A stretch of 64,000 nt of DNA from Methanomassiliicoccales archaeon (GTDB lineage Archaea; Thermoplasmatota; Thermoplasmata; Methanomassiliicoccales; UBA472). The notes beneath the pieces were generated by a model. It saw only the letters and a program-made list of their open reading frames with translations. It was not told the DNA's origin and did not search any database. The translations under genes and the position numbers were made by a program. The stretch is from assembly GCA_013415865.1 (NCBI GenBank), contig CP058896.1, positions 764,921-828,920 on the forward strand, given 5' to 3'. Positions 26,679 through 35,263 of the stretch are shown piece after piece. Positions within the stretch are counted from its first letter, which is position 1. Each line of letters begins with the position of its first letter.

Positions 26679-27298
26679 GATTGATCAGCGAGCTGTCCCA
26701 ATGGATGCTCGACTTCATCGAGGCCACGGGTTATCCAGGCATATTTGCGGCCATGTTCCTGGAGGGGATCATCACTCCGATCCCGAGCGAGCTGATAGTG
26801 CCGTTCGCTGGTCATCTGGCGAGCCTTGGCAAGATGGACCTTTTGTTCGTGGTCCTGGCTGCCACCATAGGAAGCACATTGGGTTCGACCGTATCTTACC
26901 TCCTTGCCATGGTCCTTGGGAGGCCAGTGCTTCTTAGATATGGGAGATGGATCTTCGTTGACGAGGAGATCCTGGACAAGGCCGACCGGTTCTTCGCCGA
27001 GAAAGGGAGGTTCGCGGTCCTGTTCGGCCACATGGTACCTGGCGTAAGGTCTATCATCTCCTATCCAGCGGGTATAGCGAAGATGGACCCCAAGAGGTTC
27101 ATGCTCTTCACTTTCGGTGGCGGTCTGTTCTGGAACTCTGTGCTCGCATTGATCGGTCATGAACTTGGTTCGAGCTGGATGGATTTCTGGAAGATGATGG
27201 ACGGCTGGGATGTTGTGATTGTTGCGGCCATAGGCTTGGCGGCCCTCATTTATCTCTATAGAAGATGGAAAAGGAAGAACAATTGGACCGGGACCTGA
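26675..27298 (+). CDS. DedA family membrane protein
   Basis: A 207-residue DedA/SNARE-associated (VTT) protein. It shows FLEGIITPIPSELIVPFAG, the GSTLGSTVSYLLA segment, and the GHMVPGVRSIISYPAGIAKM signature with its conserved arginine. Members are thought to be membrane transporters or lipid scramblases linked to membrane potential and undecaprenyl-phosphate or phospholipid flipping. The GTG start at 26675 overlaps the ksgA stop and follows a GGAAGGGGG stretch. Confidence 0.9.
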   Translation: MRLISELSQWMLDFIEATGYPGIFAAMFLEGIITPIPSELIVPFAGHLASLGKMDLLFVVLAATIGSTLGSTVSYLLAMVLGRPVLLRYGRWIFVDEEILDKADRFFAEKGRFAVLFGHMVPGVRSIISYPAGIAKMDPKRFMLFTFGGGLFWNSVLALIGHELGSSWMDFWKMMDGWDVVIVAAIGLAALIYLYRRWKRKNNWTGT

Positions 27299-27638
27299 CG
27301 CTCTCAACGACCTTCTCGGGAAGAATGTCTCCTTCATCCGCTCACCGTTGCATGGGCTTTATGAGCGGTCCCAATGATGGTAGTCATCTTGAGACCTGGG
27401 CGAGGCCGCCCTGCGCTTGTCTATTGTCATCAATTATTTTCAGTCATAATGTAAAGACCGCCAGGATCGATCCGGGGTGAGCTTTCTATATCTTGAGATG
27501 ATTTTTTCGCGACATTGTCCTTCTTAATGGATAGAGAAAAAAGAAGCAGGGCTTACCATCACGGGGCGGAGTTCCGATATTTGCATATTTAATCATAAAA
27601 GTTCAAATATTTTCATAAATATTCATATTTTGAAATCC
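27299..27638. other. Intergenic with promoter for gamma-carbonic anhydrase
   Basis: No gene seen. A T6 run near 27501-27506 may end the upstream transcript. The last 60 nt are extremely AT-rich, with repeated CATATTT/CATAAAT words at 27583-27630, and should contain the TATA box for the gene starting at 27639 (for example TTTCATAAATATT near 27611), implying a leaderless or very short leader mRNA. Confidence 0.45.
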
Positions 27639-28184
27639 ATGAAGACCGTTCATAAAACTCCAAACATCGGAAAAGGAACCTTCATCTCCGAACATGCCGT
27701 GGTCATGGGCAACGTCACGATCGGAGACAACGTATTTGTGGCCCCAAATGCTACCATCAGATGTGATGAGCCAGGCTCAAGTGTCGAGATCGGGGACGGC
27801 TGCAATATACAGGACAATGTGGTCATCCATGGGGTGATGGGCTCAACGGTCCGTATAGGTAAAGGTGTCTCGGTCGGACATGGGGCGATAATACATGGAC
27901 CCTGTGAGGTCGGCGACCGGACGTTCATAGGTTTCGGGGCCGTGCTCTTCCGTTGTGATATCGGGTCAGAGTGCGCCGTCATGCACCGCGTCCTGATCGG
28001 GGTTGCTCTGCCTGACAGAAGGATGGTGTCCCCTGGGGTCGTGATGGACGGAAATAGAGCACATGATCACGACGAATTGACCGATGAGATGAGGAACTTC
28101 AGTGAGACCGTACAGGCCGTGAATGAGATGCTTGCAAAGGAATATCTCTCGATGGGGCAAGATATTACAATCGATAAGGATTAA
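27639..28184 (+). CDS. Gamma-class carbonic anhydrase-like hexapeptide protein
   Basis: An approximately 181-residue left-handed beta-helix protein built of hexapeptide repeats (GNVTIGDNVFVAPNATI and following). The three zinc-ligand histidines of gamma carbonic anhydrases are in place: NVVIHG, then SVGHGAIIHG supplying two. That supports CO2/bicarbonate interconversion as a trimer, rather than an acyltransferase role. The acidic loop of the Methanosarcina Cam enzyme is not evident, so it may be closer to CamH-type relatives. ATG 27639 is preferred over in-frame TTG 27630. Confidence 0.8.
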   Translation: MKTVHKTPNIGKGTFISEHAVVMGNVTIGDNVFVAPNATIRCDEPGSSVEIGDGCNIQDNVVIHGVMGSTVRIGKGVSVGHGAIIHGPCEVGDRTFIGFGAVLFRCDIGSECAVMHRVLIGVALPDRRMVSPGVVMDGNRAHDHDELTDEMRNFSETVQAVNEMLAKEYLSMGQDITIDKD

Positions 28185-28198
28185 GATATGAAGGGCCT

Positions 28199-28486
28199 AT
28201 GAGAACCATGATGAACATTGAAGAGGCCGTAAGATGGGTACTGTCGGTGGACAGGAGGATGCTCGTCATGCGGGAGGCCCATGAGAACGGTGTCATCAAG
28301 GCATCAGAGCTCGCATCGCGCACTGGTCGTTCCGTTCAGAATATAAGCAGGGCGATCCATGAGATGGAACGAGAAGGTCTGATCGAATGCCTGACCCCTG
28401 AAAAAGAGACCTGGAAGAGATATCTGCTCACTCCGTTCGGGCGCTCGGTGCTGGAGTCGATGCGCTCCGCATATGCCTTCGAATGA
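28199..28486 (+). CDS. Winged-helix transcriptional regulator
   Basis: A 95-residue DNA-binding protein. One winged-helix domain: ASELASRTGRSVQNISRAIH is the helix-turn-helix, followed by the wing EREGLIECLTPEKETWKRYL. The pattern resembles the N-terminal domain of the STAND protein at 20.6 kb, which also has a QNISRA/QNMSRT recognition helix. It starts 14 nt after the carbonic-anhydrase stop and may be cotranscribed with it. No effector domain. Confidence 0.82.
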   Translation: MRTMMNIEEAVRWVLSVDRRMLVMREAHENGVIKASELASRTGRSVQNISRAIHEMEREGLIECLTPEKETWKRYLLTPFGRSVLESMRSAYAFE

Positions 28487-28571
28487 CCTTTCCAAACGGT
28501 CATTTCTGTTTTCCATGAGGCCAGATAAAAGATGGGATAAAATGGTTTGAAAGAGGTTTGTTCCAGGCGTC

Positions 28572-31529
28572 TTACTCGTTGACCTTTTCCTTAACATCCT
28601 GCCTTCCAACACGCCTTAGGCGACCAGGAGCATACCATGCCCATTTGCCCATGACGGTCATCGCCGCGGGGACGATGTAGGTACGCACGATCATGGCATC
28701 GAAGATGATGGCGCAGAACAGCGCGAAGCCGAACTCCTGCATCATCGCCATGCTGGAGAGCATCATGGACCCGAACGCTCCTCCCATGATGATGGCCAAA
28801 GCGGTAATGATCCCGCCTGTCCATTCCACAGCATCAACGATCGCCGTCCTGTTGTCCTTTCCTTTCTGCGCCTCCTCCCTGATGCGGGTCAGGATGAACA
28901 CGTTATAGTCCATGCCTATGCCCATCAGCATTATGAAGAGGATCATCGGGACCATCCATAGTATAGGGACGGCGGAGAGCTCCCCGAACACCAGCACGGT
29001 GAGCGCGAAGGACCACATGATGCTCATGAGGATCGATATGATAGCGAACAGAGGTAGCAGCAGAGACCCAAGGACCAGCATCAGCACCAGGAAGATGCCG
29101 ACTACCACGATCAGCTCCATGTTGTTGAACTCCTTGTTCATGTTCTCGCTCAGATCGCCCATCATCGCGGTGGAGCCGCCCACATATATCTCGGTGGAGG
29201 CCAGTGCAACCTCGGCCTGTTTGATCTCCGATACCTGCCCGCGAAGTTCGGTGATGAAGTCGACCGATGCCTTGGACATCGGCTGGTCCTTGAGCACGAC
29301 CTCTAGGAGGACGGTGCTTCCATCTGTGCCGATGAACTCAGAGACGCTCTTCTGGAACGCCGACCTTTCTTCATCGGTCATCGAGTTGTATGATAGATAG
29401 TCGTTGACGGGCTGACCGTTCGGGCTGGTAGGGCCAGACACCATCTGGACCTCAGAGTTGGCCGCTATGGCGATCGACATATTGTTGAGCGAGTTCCATG
29501 ATGCCAGGTCGATCGTCCCGTCGTTGTTGAAGAGGGTGATATCGTCGATGACCACCTGGGTGGGCATGATCAGCCCCTCGCCGAAGTCCTGGCTCATCGC
29601 CTTCAGGCCGTCTGTGCTCTCGACGGCGGGCATTCCTCCTATGAAGTCAAAGCTTGTCTCGGCGGTGGTGTAGATGTAAGCTGCCGGCACAGTGACCAGG
29701 GCGGCCACGACCAAGATGACCTTGGCATGGTCCACCGCGAAGTGGGCAGCATTGTGGAAATAACCGCGATTGCCCGCGGCCTTTTTTGCGTTGAAATTCT
29801 CAACGAACTTCTTCCAACGCTTACCAGTGGTGGGCCAGAAGACCCTGTTGCCGATGAGCATGAGGAGGGACGGTATCAACGTCAGCGCTATGAGAAGGGC
29901 GACCACGATCGCCATGCCAAGGATCATCCCCATCGTCTTCATCATGGAGAACGAGGAGATCGTCATCGCAAAGAAGGCGATGATGACCGTTGTGCCGCTG
30001 GTAACTATGCTCTCGCCGGCCCATGTCACTGCGGTGTGAACGGCCGTAGGCCTGTCATGGCCTTTGACCCTTTCCTCGCGATAGCGAGTCATTATGAATA
30101 TTGAGTAATCGACGCCCACGCCCATCAGCACTGTGAACAGCAGCGTCAGCACGCTGTAGTGGATGTTGGCCACTGTCGATCCGATGACGAACACGAGGGC
30201 CTGGCTTATACCAATGGCAATGCCTGCCGCACCAAGTGGGACGAACTGGGCGAGAACTGACCGGAACAATACCCCCATCAGAACGATGACGATGCCGATC
30301 GTTATTGGCTCGATCAGGGACAGGTCGCCCGCAGCGGCCTTCTCCATATCGGCGGATATCGCCGCGCTCCCCGTGACGTATGTTCTAATGTCGGCAGAGG
30401 AGGTCGCCTTGACATCCTTGACGATACCTCTTATGGTCGCAACGCTCTCCATGAGCGGCTTCGTGCCATCGTCCAATGTGTATTCCTCGTCTATGGAGAA
30501 TGTCAGGATTACAAGCGAGGTCTCGCCGTCCGGGCTCACCATTCCCGCGAAGACATCGCTTGGGACGGGCACGGGGTAGGTCTCGAAGGTTCCTGTTGAG
30601 ATGATGGTGTTGGCCAGCCCTAGGACCTCGGGCCCTGAATACTCAGGACCTAGCCTATAGACCTCTTCCAGGAATTGGAGGTCGTTGATGCGGGACATCA
30701 TCGCGAACGTGCTGACTGTGAAGTTGTGCACCGCCGTCTGATTGTTGAAATTGGAGAAGTTGAAGGCGACAAGAAGTGATCCTAACAATGCTGCCTTCTG
30801 CTCCGGGAGCCCGAGCGTCACAACGGTCTCGGAGACCGCCACGTTGATGCAATGCACCGCGCGGGCCTGAGGATCGCTCACCAGGCTGATGTTCGAAGCG
30901 GTCAGGTTCCACTCGTTAGCGAGCTGAGCGTAGTATGCGAGGGCCATGCCTTTCATCTGAGGGTCTTGGCCAAGCATCATCTGGTTTAGGGCCAGATAGG
31001 TCATCGAGTATGCCTGGACATCCGCCTCCGAAGGGGTCGCACCACCTGCTACGGCGGAGGACCATTCCTCAAGGAACATCGCCGGTACGCCATACATCAC
31101 CAAGAGCGTGCCATTTATCTCGTTCTCGGCCGCCCAGAGGCCCGTGCCGACCTGAGGTATCGCGGCCAAGAGCACCATCCTCTGCACGGAATAGGGGGTC
31201 GTCACACCTGTGAGATACTCCAGGTCTTGGGATGTGGTCAGCCTGCTCTCCAGGGACAATAGGAAGTCGCGCGTGTATGGTGAAGATATGTTATCCGTCC
31301 GCACCACGATCATCAGGGTGCCATTGGCATCGGTCCTTGGGAAGCTCTCATCTATGATCTTTTGGGCCTTTATCGATTCGTACTCTCCGTCGACCAGCTC
31401 GGTCTCCTGGTAGACGACCACATCGTTCACCATGGCCATCGCCGGTATCGAGACGAGCAATGCGATCGCCCAGAATATGATTATCATCTTGTGATGCTTG
31501 ATTATTACATTGCCTAACCTGTTGAACAT
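28572..31529 (-). CDS. MMPL/RND-family membrane transporter
   Basis: A 985-residue RND-type transporter with two repeats. Each repeat has one N-terminal membrane helix, a large extracytoplasmic domain (about 40-370 and 600-780), and a block of five helices. The MMPL/SSD hallmark GVGVDYSIFIMTRYREE in the first half and GIGMDYNVFILTRIREE in the second carry the conserved Asp-Tyr pair of the proton relay. Family members export lipids or hydrophobic compounds. GGTGA lies 5 nt before the ATG. A TetR gene lies immediately upstream on the same strand, with an 18-bp palindrome between the two. Confidence 0.9.
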   Translation of the reverse strand: MFNRLGNVIIKHHKMIIIFWAIALLVSIPAMAMVNDVVVYQETELVDGEYESIKAQKIIDESFPRTDANGTLMIVVRTDNISSPYTRDFLLSLESRLTTSQDLEYLTGVTTPYSVQRMVLLAAIPQVGTGLWAAENEINGTLLVMYGVPAMFLEEWSSAVAGGATPSEADVQAYSMTYLALNQMMLGQDPQMKGMALAYYAQLANEWNLTASNISLVSDPQARAVHCINVAVSETVVTLGLPEQKAALLGSLLVAFNFSNFNNQTAVHNFTVSTFAMMSRINDLQFLEEVYRLGPEYSGPEVLGLANTIISTGTFETYPVPVPSDVFAGMVSPDGETSLVILTFSIDEEYTLDDGTKPLMESVATIRGIVKDVKATSSADIRTYVTGSAAISADMEKAAAGDLSLIEPITIGIVIVLMGVLFRSVLAQFVPLGAAGIAIGISQALVFVIGSTVANIHYSVLTLLFTVLMGVGVDYSIFIMTRYREERVKGHDRPTAVHTAVTWAGESIVTSGTTVIIAFFAMTISSFSMMKTMGMILGMAIVVALLIALTLIPSLLMLIGNRVFWPTTGKRWKKFVENFNAKKAAGNRGYFHNAAHFAVDHAKVILVVAALVTVPAAYIYTTAETSFDFIGGMPAVESTDGLKAMSQDFGEGLIMPTQVVIDDITLFNNDGTIDLASWNSLNNMSIAIAANSEVQMVSGPTSPNGQPVNDYLSYNSMTDEERSAFQKSVSEFIGTDGSTVLLEVVLKDQPMSKASVDFITELRGQVSEIKQAEVALASTEIYVGGSTAMMGDLSENMNKEFNNMELIVVVGIFLVLMLVLGSLLLPLFAIISILMSIMWSFALTVLVFGELSAVPILWMVPMILFIMLMGIGMDYNVFILTRIREEAQKGKDNRTAIVDAVEWTGGIITALAIIMGGAFGSMMLSSMAMMQEFGFALFCAIIFDAMIVRTYIVPAAMTVMGKWAWYAPGRLRRVGRQDVKEKVNE

Positions 31530-31575
31530 GAATTGTCACCCATGCGCCAAGGAATGGATGCCGGGAACTTCTCCC

Positions 31576-31593
31576 TAGATAAAGGATTATCTA
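31576..31593. promoter_or_regulatory. 18-bp palindrome TAGATAA-AGGA-TTATCTA, probable TetR operator
   Basis: Perfect 7-bp arms with a 4-nt spacer lie 47-64 nt before the MMPL start and just downstream (transcript sense) of an AT-rich, TATA-like stretch at 31601-31620, itself a short dyad AAAAATT-GTA-AATTTTT (31603-31619). A repressor bound here would block MMPL transcription. The adjacent TetR protein is the obvious candidate. Confidence 0.65.
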
Positions 31594-31624
31594 TGGTCCC
31601 AAAAAAATTGTAAATTTTTAAAAT

Positions 31625-32251
31625 CTATAATCTATCATCTCTGGCTCTGTTCATGGTCTCAAGGAAATTTATAAGGGCCTCTGCGCTGACCCTTGCACCT
31701 TCGGTGTATCTAAGGTCCATGCCCATGTTCTTTGCGATATCGTTGGTTATCGATATGCATATCAGACTATAGGCCACCTGGTCGCATGTTTCCTTTGGCG
31801 TATTGGGATATGTCCTATGAAGGGCCTCACCCATGCTTGTCGTCGCCTTTCTTAGAAGGTCCAGTATCATCTCCTTTGTCTCAGGGTACCTGTCTTTTGC
31901 CGTCATCAGAAGGCCGAGCACGAACTTTTCCCTGTCGGCCGCCTCTGAGGTCACCGGATACATGTTCTCAAGCATGCGGGGTACCACGTCATGTCCTTTG
32001 CTGGCTTTCGAGAGCTCGTCAATCATCATGTCATACCTTCTTATCGTGCGGTGGACCAGTTCCCTGACAAGATCGTTCCAATTGCCGATATAATGCCTGA
32101 TTATGCTTGGCATCACGTCCGCCTCATTGGCTATCTGCTCGATGGTCACTCCGTCCAGACCATTCCTCACGACGCACCTCTCAAAAGCATCAAGAATCTG
32201 CTCCTTGCGCTGCACGGCGAGGCTCTTCCTTCCCATATAATACACCGGCAT
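31625..32251 (-). CDS. TetR-family transcriptional regulator
   Basis: An approximately 205-residue TetR repressor. The N-terminal domain reads RKEQILDAFERCVVRNGLDG, VTIEQIANEADVMPSIIRHY (helix-turn-helix with a typical Y in the recognition helix). A ligand-binding all-helical C-terminal domain follows. Several start codons crowd together: ATG 32251, GTG 32245 (6 nt after AGGAG) and ATG 32236. It lies 95 nt upstream of the MMPL transporter on the same strand and most likely represses it until a hydrophobic ligand binds. Confidence 0.88.
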   Translation of the reverse strand: MPVYYMGRKSLAVQRKEQILDAFERCVVRNGLDGVTIEQIANEADVMPSIIRHYIGNWNDLVRELVHRTIRRYDMMIDELSKASKGHDVVPRMLENMYPVTSEAADREKFVLGLLMTAKDRYPETKEMILDLLRKATTSMGEALHRTYPNTPKETCDQVAYSLICISITNDIAKNMGMDLRYTEGARVSAEALINFLETMNRARDDRL

Positions 32252-32771
32252 CTCCTAATAAATTGTAAGAATTATAAAATAATTATAATCCGACAATTTC
32301 ATCAGGCCGATTTTGAATCGAGGCCCATTCCCATCTGTCGGTCTCTTTCACCGAGGACCCCTAATGGTCAAAAATGTTATCATAGACCTTAGGTAGGTAC
32401 ATTACAACGATGCATCAGGACGGATCAAGATACAAGGCGCAGAGACCATGTGATGATAAGATCGTGAGACCGGTATCGAGCAAAGGCCGGTCCCAGAGAC
32501 CCAATACGATCAGACAAATTGGGCATGGCGCCATCGGCCTCTTTGACTGGTCGCATGATTGTAAGATCTGGATCTGAAATTAAGCGGTTGGCGAGAGGGC
32601 CTATCTTTGATTAATATCGCCTTGGGATGAGGATCGGCCTAGATCAATGGAACTGTGCGAAAATGATGAGGATGGCTCGGTGATAAAAATACTTTGAGAT
32701 CTGATCTTGCCGGACAAAGAACAACTGGAAAGATTCAAGAACTGTTCCATCAATCTGAACTAGGATGAGCT
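32252..32771. other. Intergenic, divergent promoters
   Basis: No supported gene. The left end is AT-rich (ATTATAAAATAATTATAAT around 32273-32291) and should hold the TetR promoter on the minus strand. A GTGATGA word at 32451 resembles a C box, but no matching D box follows at the expected distance, so I do not call a guide RNA. Confidence 0.4.
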
Positions 32772-33194
32772 ATGGCCAAAATGAGGATGATCCCACCAAG
32801 GAAGGTCTCTGAGATAATGTCGAGAGAGATCGTCACTGTTTCTGAAGATGATAGCATAGGAAAGGCCCTGGCCATCTTTGAAGAGAAAGAGTATAACAGT
32901 TTGCCTGTTGTCAGGGATGGCCTGCTGGTCGGAATGATCTCGAAGCTAGATGTGCTCAAGGCCATCAACAATGCCAATACCAAGCTTCACCCTGGCCCTC
33001 TGGACCTCGAGAACGAGATGGTCAAGGACTTCATGAGAAAGGCGACGGTATCAATAAGGCCAGAAGACGACCTCCGGACGGCCGCTGCTTATATGGTCGA
33101 GTTCCGGTTAAGGACCTTGCCCGTCGTAAAGGCCGGAAAGGTGGTAGGGATGCTGTCCGAAGGGGACATAATGGACAACCTGGTATCGGCGTGA
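32772..33194 (+). CDS. CBS-domain pair protein
   Basis: A 140-residue protein consisting of two CBS domains and little else. The first runs about 10-65 (VSEIMSREIVTVSEDDSIG, LPVVRDGLLVGMISKLDVL). The second runs about 80-138 (KDFMRKATVSIRPEDDLRTA, LPVVKAGKVVGMLSEGDIM). A nucleotide-sensing role is typical of the family. No partner domain; gene context gives no clear target. Confidence 0.9.
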   Translation: MAKMRMIPPRKVSEIMSREIVTVSEDDSIGKALAIFEEKEYNSLPVVRDGLLVGMISKLDVLKAINNANTKLHPGPLDLENEMVKDFMRKATVSIRPEDDLRTAAAYMVEFRLRTLPVVKAGKVVGMLSEGDIMDNLVSA

Positions 33195-33238
33195 TGGATC
33201 CCCTGGTCGGTCTTTTTATGATCAATTCCCGCTAAGGC

Positions 33239-33246
33239 TCATATAT
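33239..33246 (+). promoter_or_regulatory. TATA box of the PaaK-like gene
   Basis: TCATATAT at 33239-33246, about 45 nt before the ATG at 33290, fits an archaeal promoter with a leader of about 20 nt. Confidence 0.45.
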
Positions 33247-33289
33247 GCTACATGCTATCACAGGGCATTCTTGAGCGGAGCAGATTTGC

Positions 33290-34588
33290 ATGGCGTGCTG
33301 GAACCCCGATATCGAAATGATGTCCAAGAAGGACCTTGATGACCTTCAGTTGGGATTGCTGAAGGACCTGGTCCGCAAGAACTACGAAAGGTCGCCCTTC
33401 TACCGTCAGAAGATGTTGAACAACAATGTCAGACCGGAGGACATCAGGACCCTGGATGATGTGGTCAAGCTTCCCTTCATGTCAAAAAAGGACCTGAGGG
33501 ACAATTATCCAGACAGGCTTTTCACGGCATCTAAGAGAGAGATAGTCCGTTACCACGCATCATCTGGGACCACGGGCAAACCGACCATCGTCGGTTATAC
33601 GCGCAATGACATCGAGATGTGGTCCGAATCGCTTGGCCGCGCCCTGAGATCGGCCGGGCTGGGCGCTGATGATGTCGTTCAGGTGGCGAACACCTATGGG
33701 CTTTTCACGGGGGGGCTCGGTTTCCATTACGCGGCCGAGAAGATCGGGGCGGCGGTCGTGCCTGCCAGCACAGGGAACACGGAAAGGCAGATCCAGATGA
33801 TCGAGGACCTAGGCGTCACTGCGATGGCCGCCACCCCTTCTTACCTAATCTATGTGGGGGAGGTCGCGGAGAAGATCGGGTACGACCTAAGGAACAGCAC
33901 CTTGAGGACGGGGCTTCTCGGGGCTGAACCTTGGTCTGACAAGATGCGGGACAGGATCCAGAACTGGCTCGGGGTGAAAGGGATCAACTGCTTCGGTGCC
34001 TCGGAGCTATCCGGACCATTATGGTCGGAGTGCGAGGACCAGTGCGGGATACATCTCTGGAGGGACATAGCCCTGGTAGAGATAATCGACCCCGAAACAG
34101 GAGAGAGGCTTGGACCGGGTGAGAGAGGTGAGCTGGTGATCACCATGCTCCAGAAGGAGGCCTTCCCCATAATACGTTACCGTATGGGCGACATAACGAT
34201 GATAGAGAACGACAAATGCTCCTGTGGTAGGGACCACCCACGGATGATGAGGATCACTGGTCGTGTTGACGACATGCTGATAATCAGGGGGATCAATGTG
34301 TTCCCATCACAGGTCGAGCATTGTCTTCATACCAATCCAGAGGTCGGGAATGAGTTCCAGATAATCGTGGAGAGGCGGGGCGCGCTGGATGATATGATGG
34401 TGAAGGTCGAGCTCAAACCAGAGGCCTTCACCGACAACATTCTCGAGCTGAACGCGTTGAGAGAAAGGATATCTTCAAGATTGAGGAGCTCGTTGAATGT
34501 TGGTGCCAAGATAGAGCTGGTGCCACCTGGTTCTCTTCCAAGGTTCGAAGGGAAGGCAAAGCGCGTCGTTGATAGGAGGGAGATCTGA
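33290..34588 (+). CDS. Phenylacetate-CoA ligase-family acyl-CoA ligase
   Basis: A 432-residue AMP-forming ligase of the PaaK group. It shows the P-loop-like HASSGTTGKPTIVGYT (about residue 89), CFGASELSGP, the adenylate motif YRMGDITMIE, and the hinge region GRVDDMLIIRGINVFPSQVE. The C-terminal lid ends with a Lys-containing PRFEGKAKRVVDRRE. It should activate an aryl or related organic acid to its CoA thioester; the true substrate is uncertain. It overlaps by 1 nt the gene for a double-ACT protein, a pairing also seen in methanogens and amino-acid fermenters. Confidence 0.9.
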   Translation: MACWNPDIEMMSKKDLDDLQLGLLKDLVRKNYERSPFYRQKMLNNNVRPEDIRTLDDVVKLPFMSKKDLRDNYPDRLFTASKREIVRYHASSGTTGKPTIVGYTRNDIEMWSESLGRALRSAGLGADDVVQVANTYGLFTGGLGFHYAAEKIGAAVVPASTGNTERQIQMIEDLGVTAMAATPSYLIYVGEVAEKIGYDLRNSTLRTGLLGAEPWSDKMRDRIQNWLGVKGINCFGASELSGPLWSECEDQCGIHLWRDIALVEIIDPETGERLGPGERGELVITMLQKEAFPIIRYRMGDITMIENDKCSCGRDHPRMMRITGRVDDMLIIRGINVFPSQVEHCLHTNPEVGNEFQIIVERRGALDDMMVKVELKPEAFTDNILELNALRERISSRLRSSLNVGAKIELVPPGSLPRFEGKAKRVVDRREI

Positions 34589-35049
34589 TGTCGATCGATC
34601 ATGCCAAGTATCGGGTGAAGCAGCTATCGATATTCGCGGAGAACAAGCCTGGGATGATCGCGGCGATGGCGAAGGTCATGCGCGACAACGATGTGAACAT
34701 CCTTGGCTTCAGCATTGCCGAGGGGGCGGGCTACGGTGTTATAAGGGTGATAGTGGACAAGCCCGATATCGCACACGATATGCTGAAGAAGGCCGGTTTC
34801 GTCGTGAAGTTCACCGATGTCCTCGCGGTGGAGATGGCCGACAGACCTGGAGGACTGTATGACCTTACGGACATGTTGAGCAGGGCAGGTGTGAACATAG
34901 AATATGGATATGGATACCGGAACGAGCCGTGCGCTGTCCTGATAATAAGGGTCGAGGACGTGGACGCCGGGATCGAAAAGATACTTGCACATGGGGCAAG
35001 GCTTCTTGACAAAGACCATTTCCAAGGCTCTTGCACCAAAAGACCATAG
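34588..35049 (+). CDS. Double ACT-domain protein
   Basis: A 153-residue protein of two ACT domains: residues about 10-75 (QLSIFAENKPGMIAAMAKVM) and about 80-145 (ADRPGGLYDLTDMLSRAGVN). ACT domains bind amino acids to control enzymes. The overlap of stop and start with the acyl-CoA ligase gene suggests that it tunes the ligase, or aromatic amino-acid breakdown, in response to an amino acid (inference). Confidence 0.88.
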   Translation: MSIDHAKYRVKQLSIFAENKPGMIAAMAKVMRDNDVNILGFSIAEGAGYGVIRVIVDKPDIAHDMLKKAGFVVKFTDVLAVEMADRPGGLYDLTDMLSRAGVNIEYGYGYRNEPCAVLIIRVEDVDAGIEKILAHGARLLDKDHFQGSCTKRP

Positions 35050-35097
35050 GGGACGTTTCGTGCTAAATGTTAGCAAGAAGCGGACTAACATATAACA

Positions 35098-35139
35098 TTT
35101 ATATCCAAAGAAGCCATTCGTCAGAGAAATCAGGGGGAG
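35098..35139 (+). promoter_or_regulatory. Promoter and RBS for the symporter operon
   Basis: TATA box TTTATATC at 35098-35105 and ribosome binding site AGGGGGAG at 35132-35139, 6 nt before the GTG of the microprotein. These sites support translation of the very short frame at 35146. Confidence 0.6.
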
Positions 35140-35145
35140 CAATCT

Positions 35146-35262
35146 GTGGAAGTACTTGGTATAAGTGACCCATGGGTCTGGGGCGGGTATGCCTTTGCGA
35201 TCGGTCTTACCGTTGTCTGTGTGATATACGGGATCCTCAATTGGAACAAGGAAGAGGATTGA
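35146..35262 (+). CDS. 38-residue symporter accessory microprotein
   Basis: A very short gene: GTG start with AGGGGGAG 6 nt upstream and a TATA box before that; the stop TGA directly precedes the ATG of the first symporter. The product is VEVLGISDPWVWGGYAFAIG followed by LTVVCVIYGILNWNKEED: one membrane helix (about residues 12-31) with a short extracellular-like head and an acidic tail. Similar small proteins precede sodium:solute symporters in other archaea and bacteria and are thought to be transporter accessory subunits. Tight coupling and the strong ribosome site support reality. Confidence 0.8.
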   Translation: MEVLGISDPWVWGGYAFAIGLTVVCVIYGILNWNKEED

Positions 35263-35263
35263 G

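Noticed and set aside
32445-32520. Possible C/D box guide RNA (GTGATGA at 32451)
   Set aside because: No D box (CTGA) at the required distance and no second C'/D' pair.
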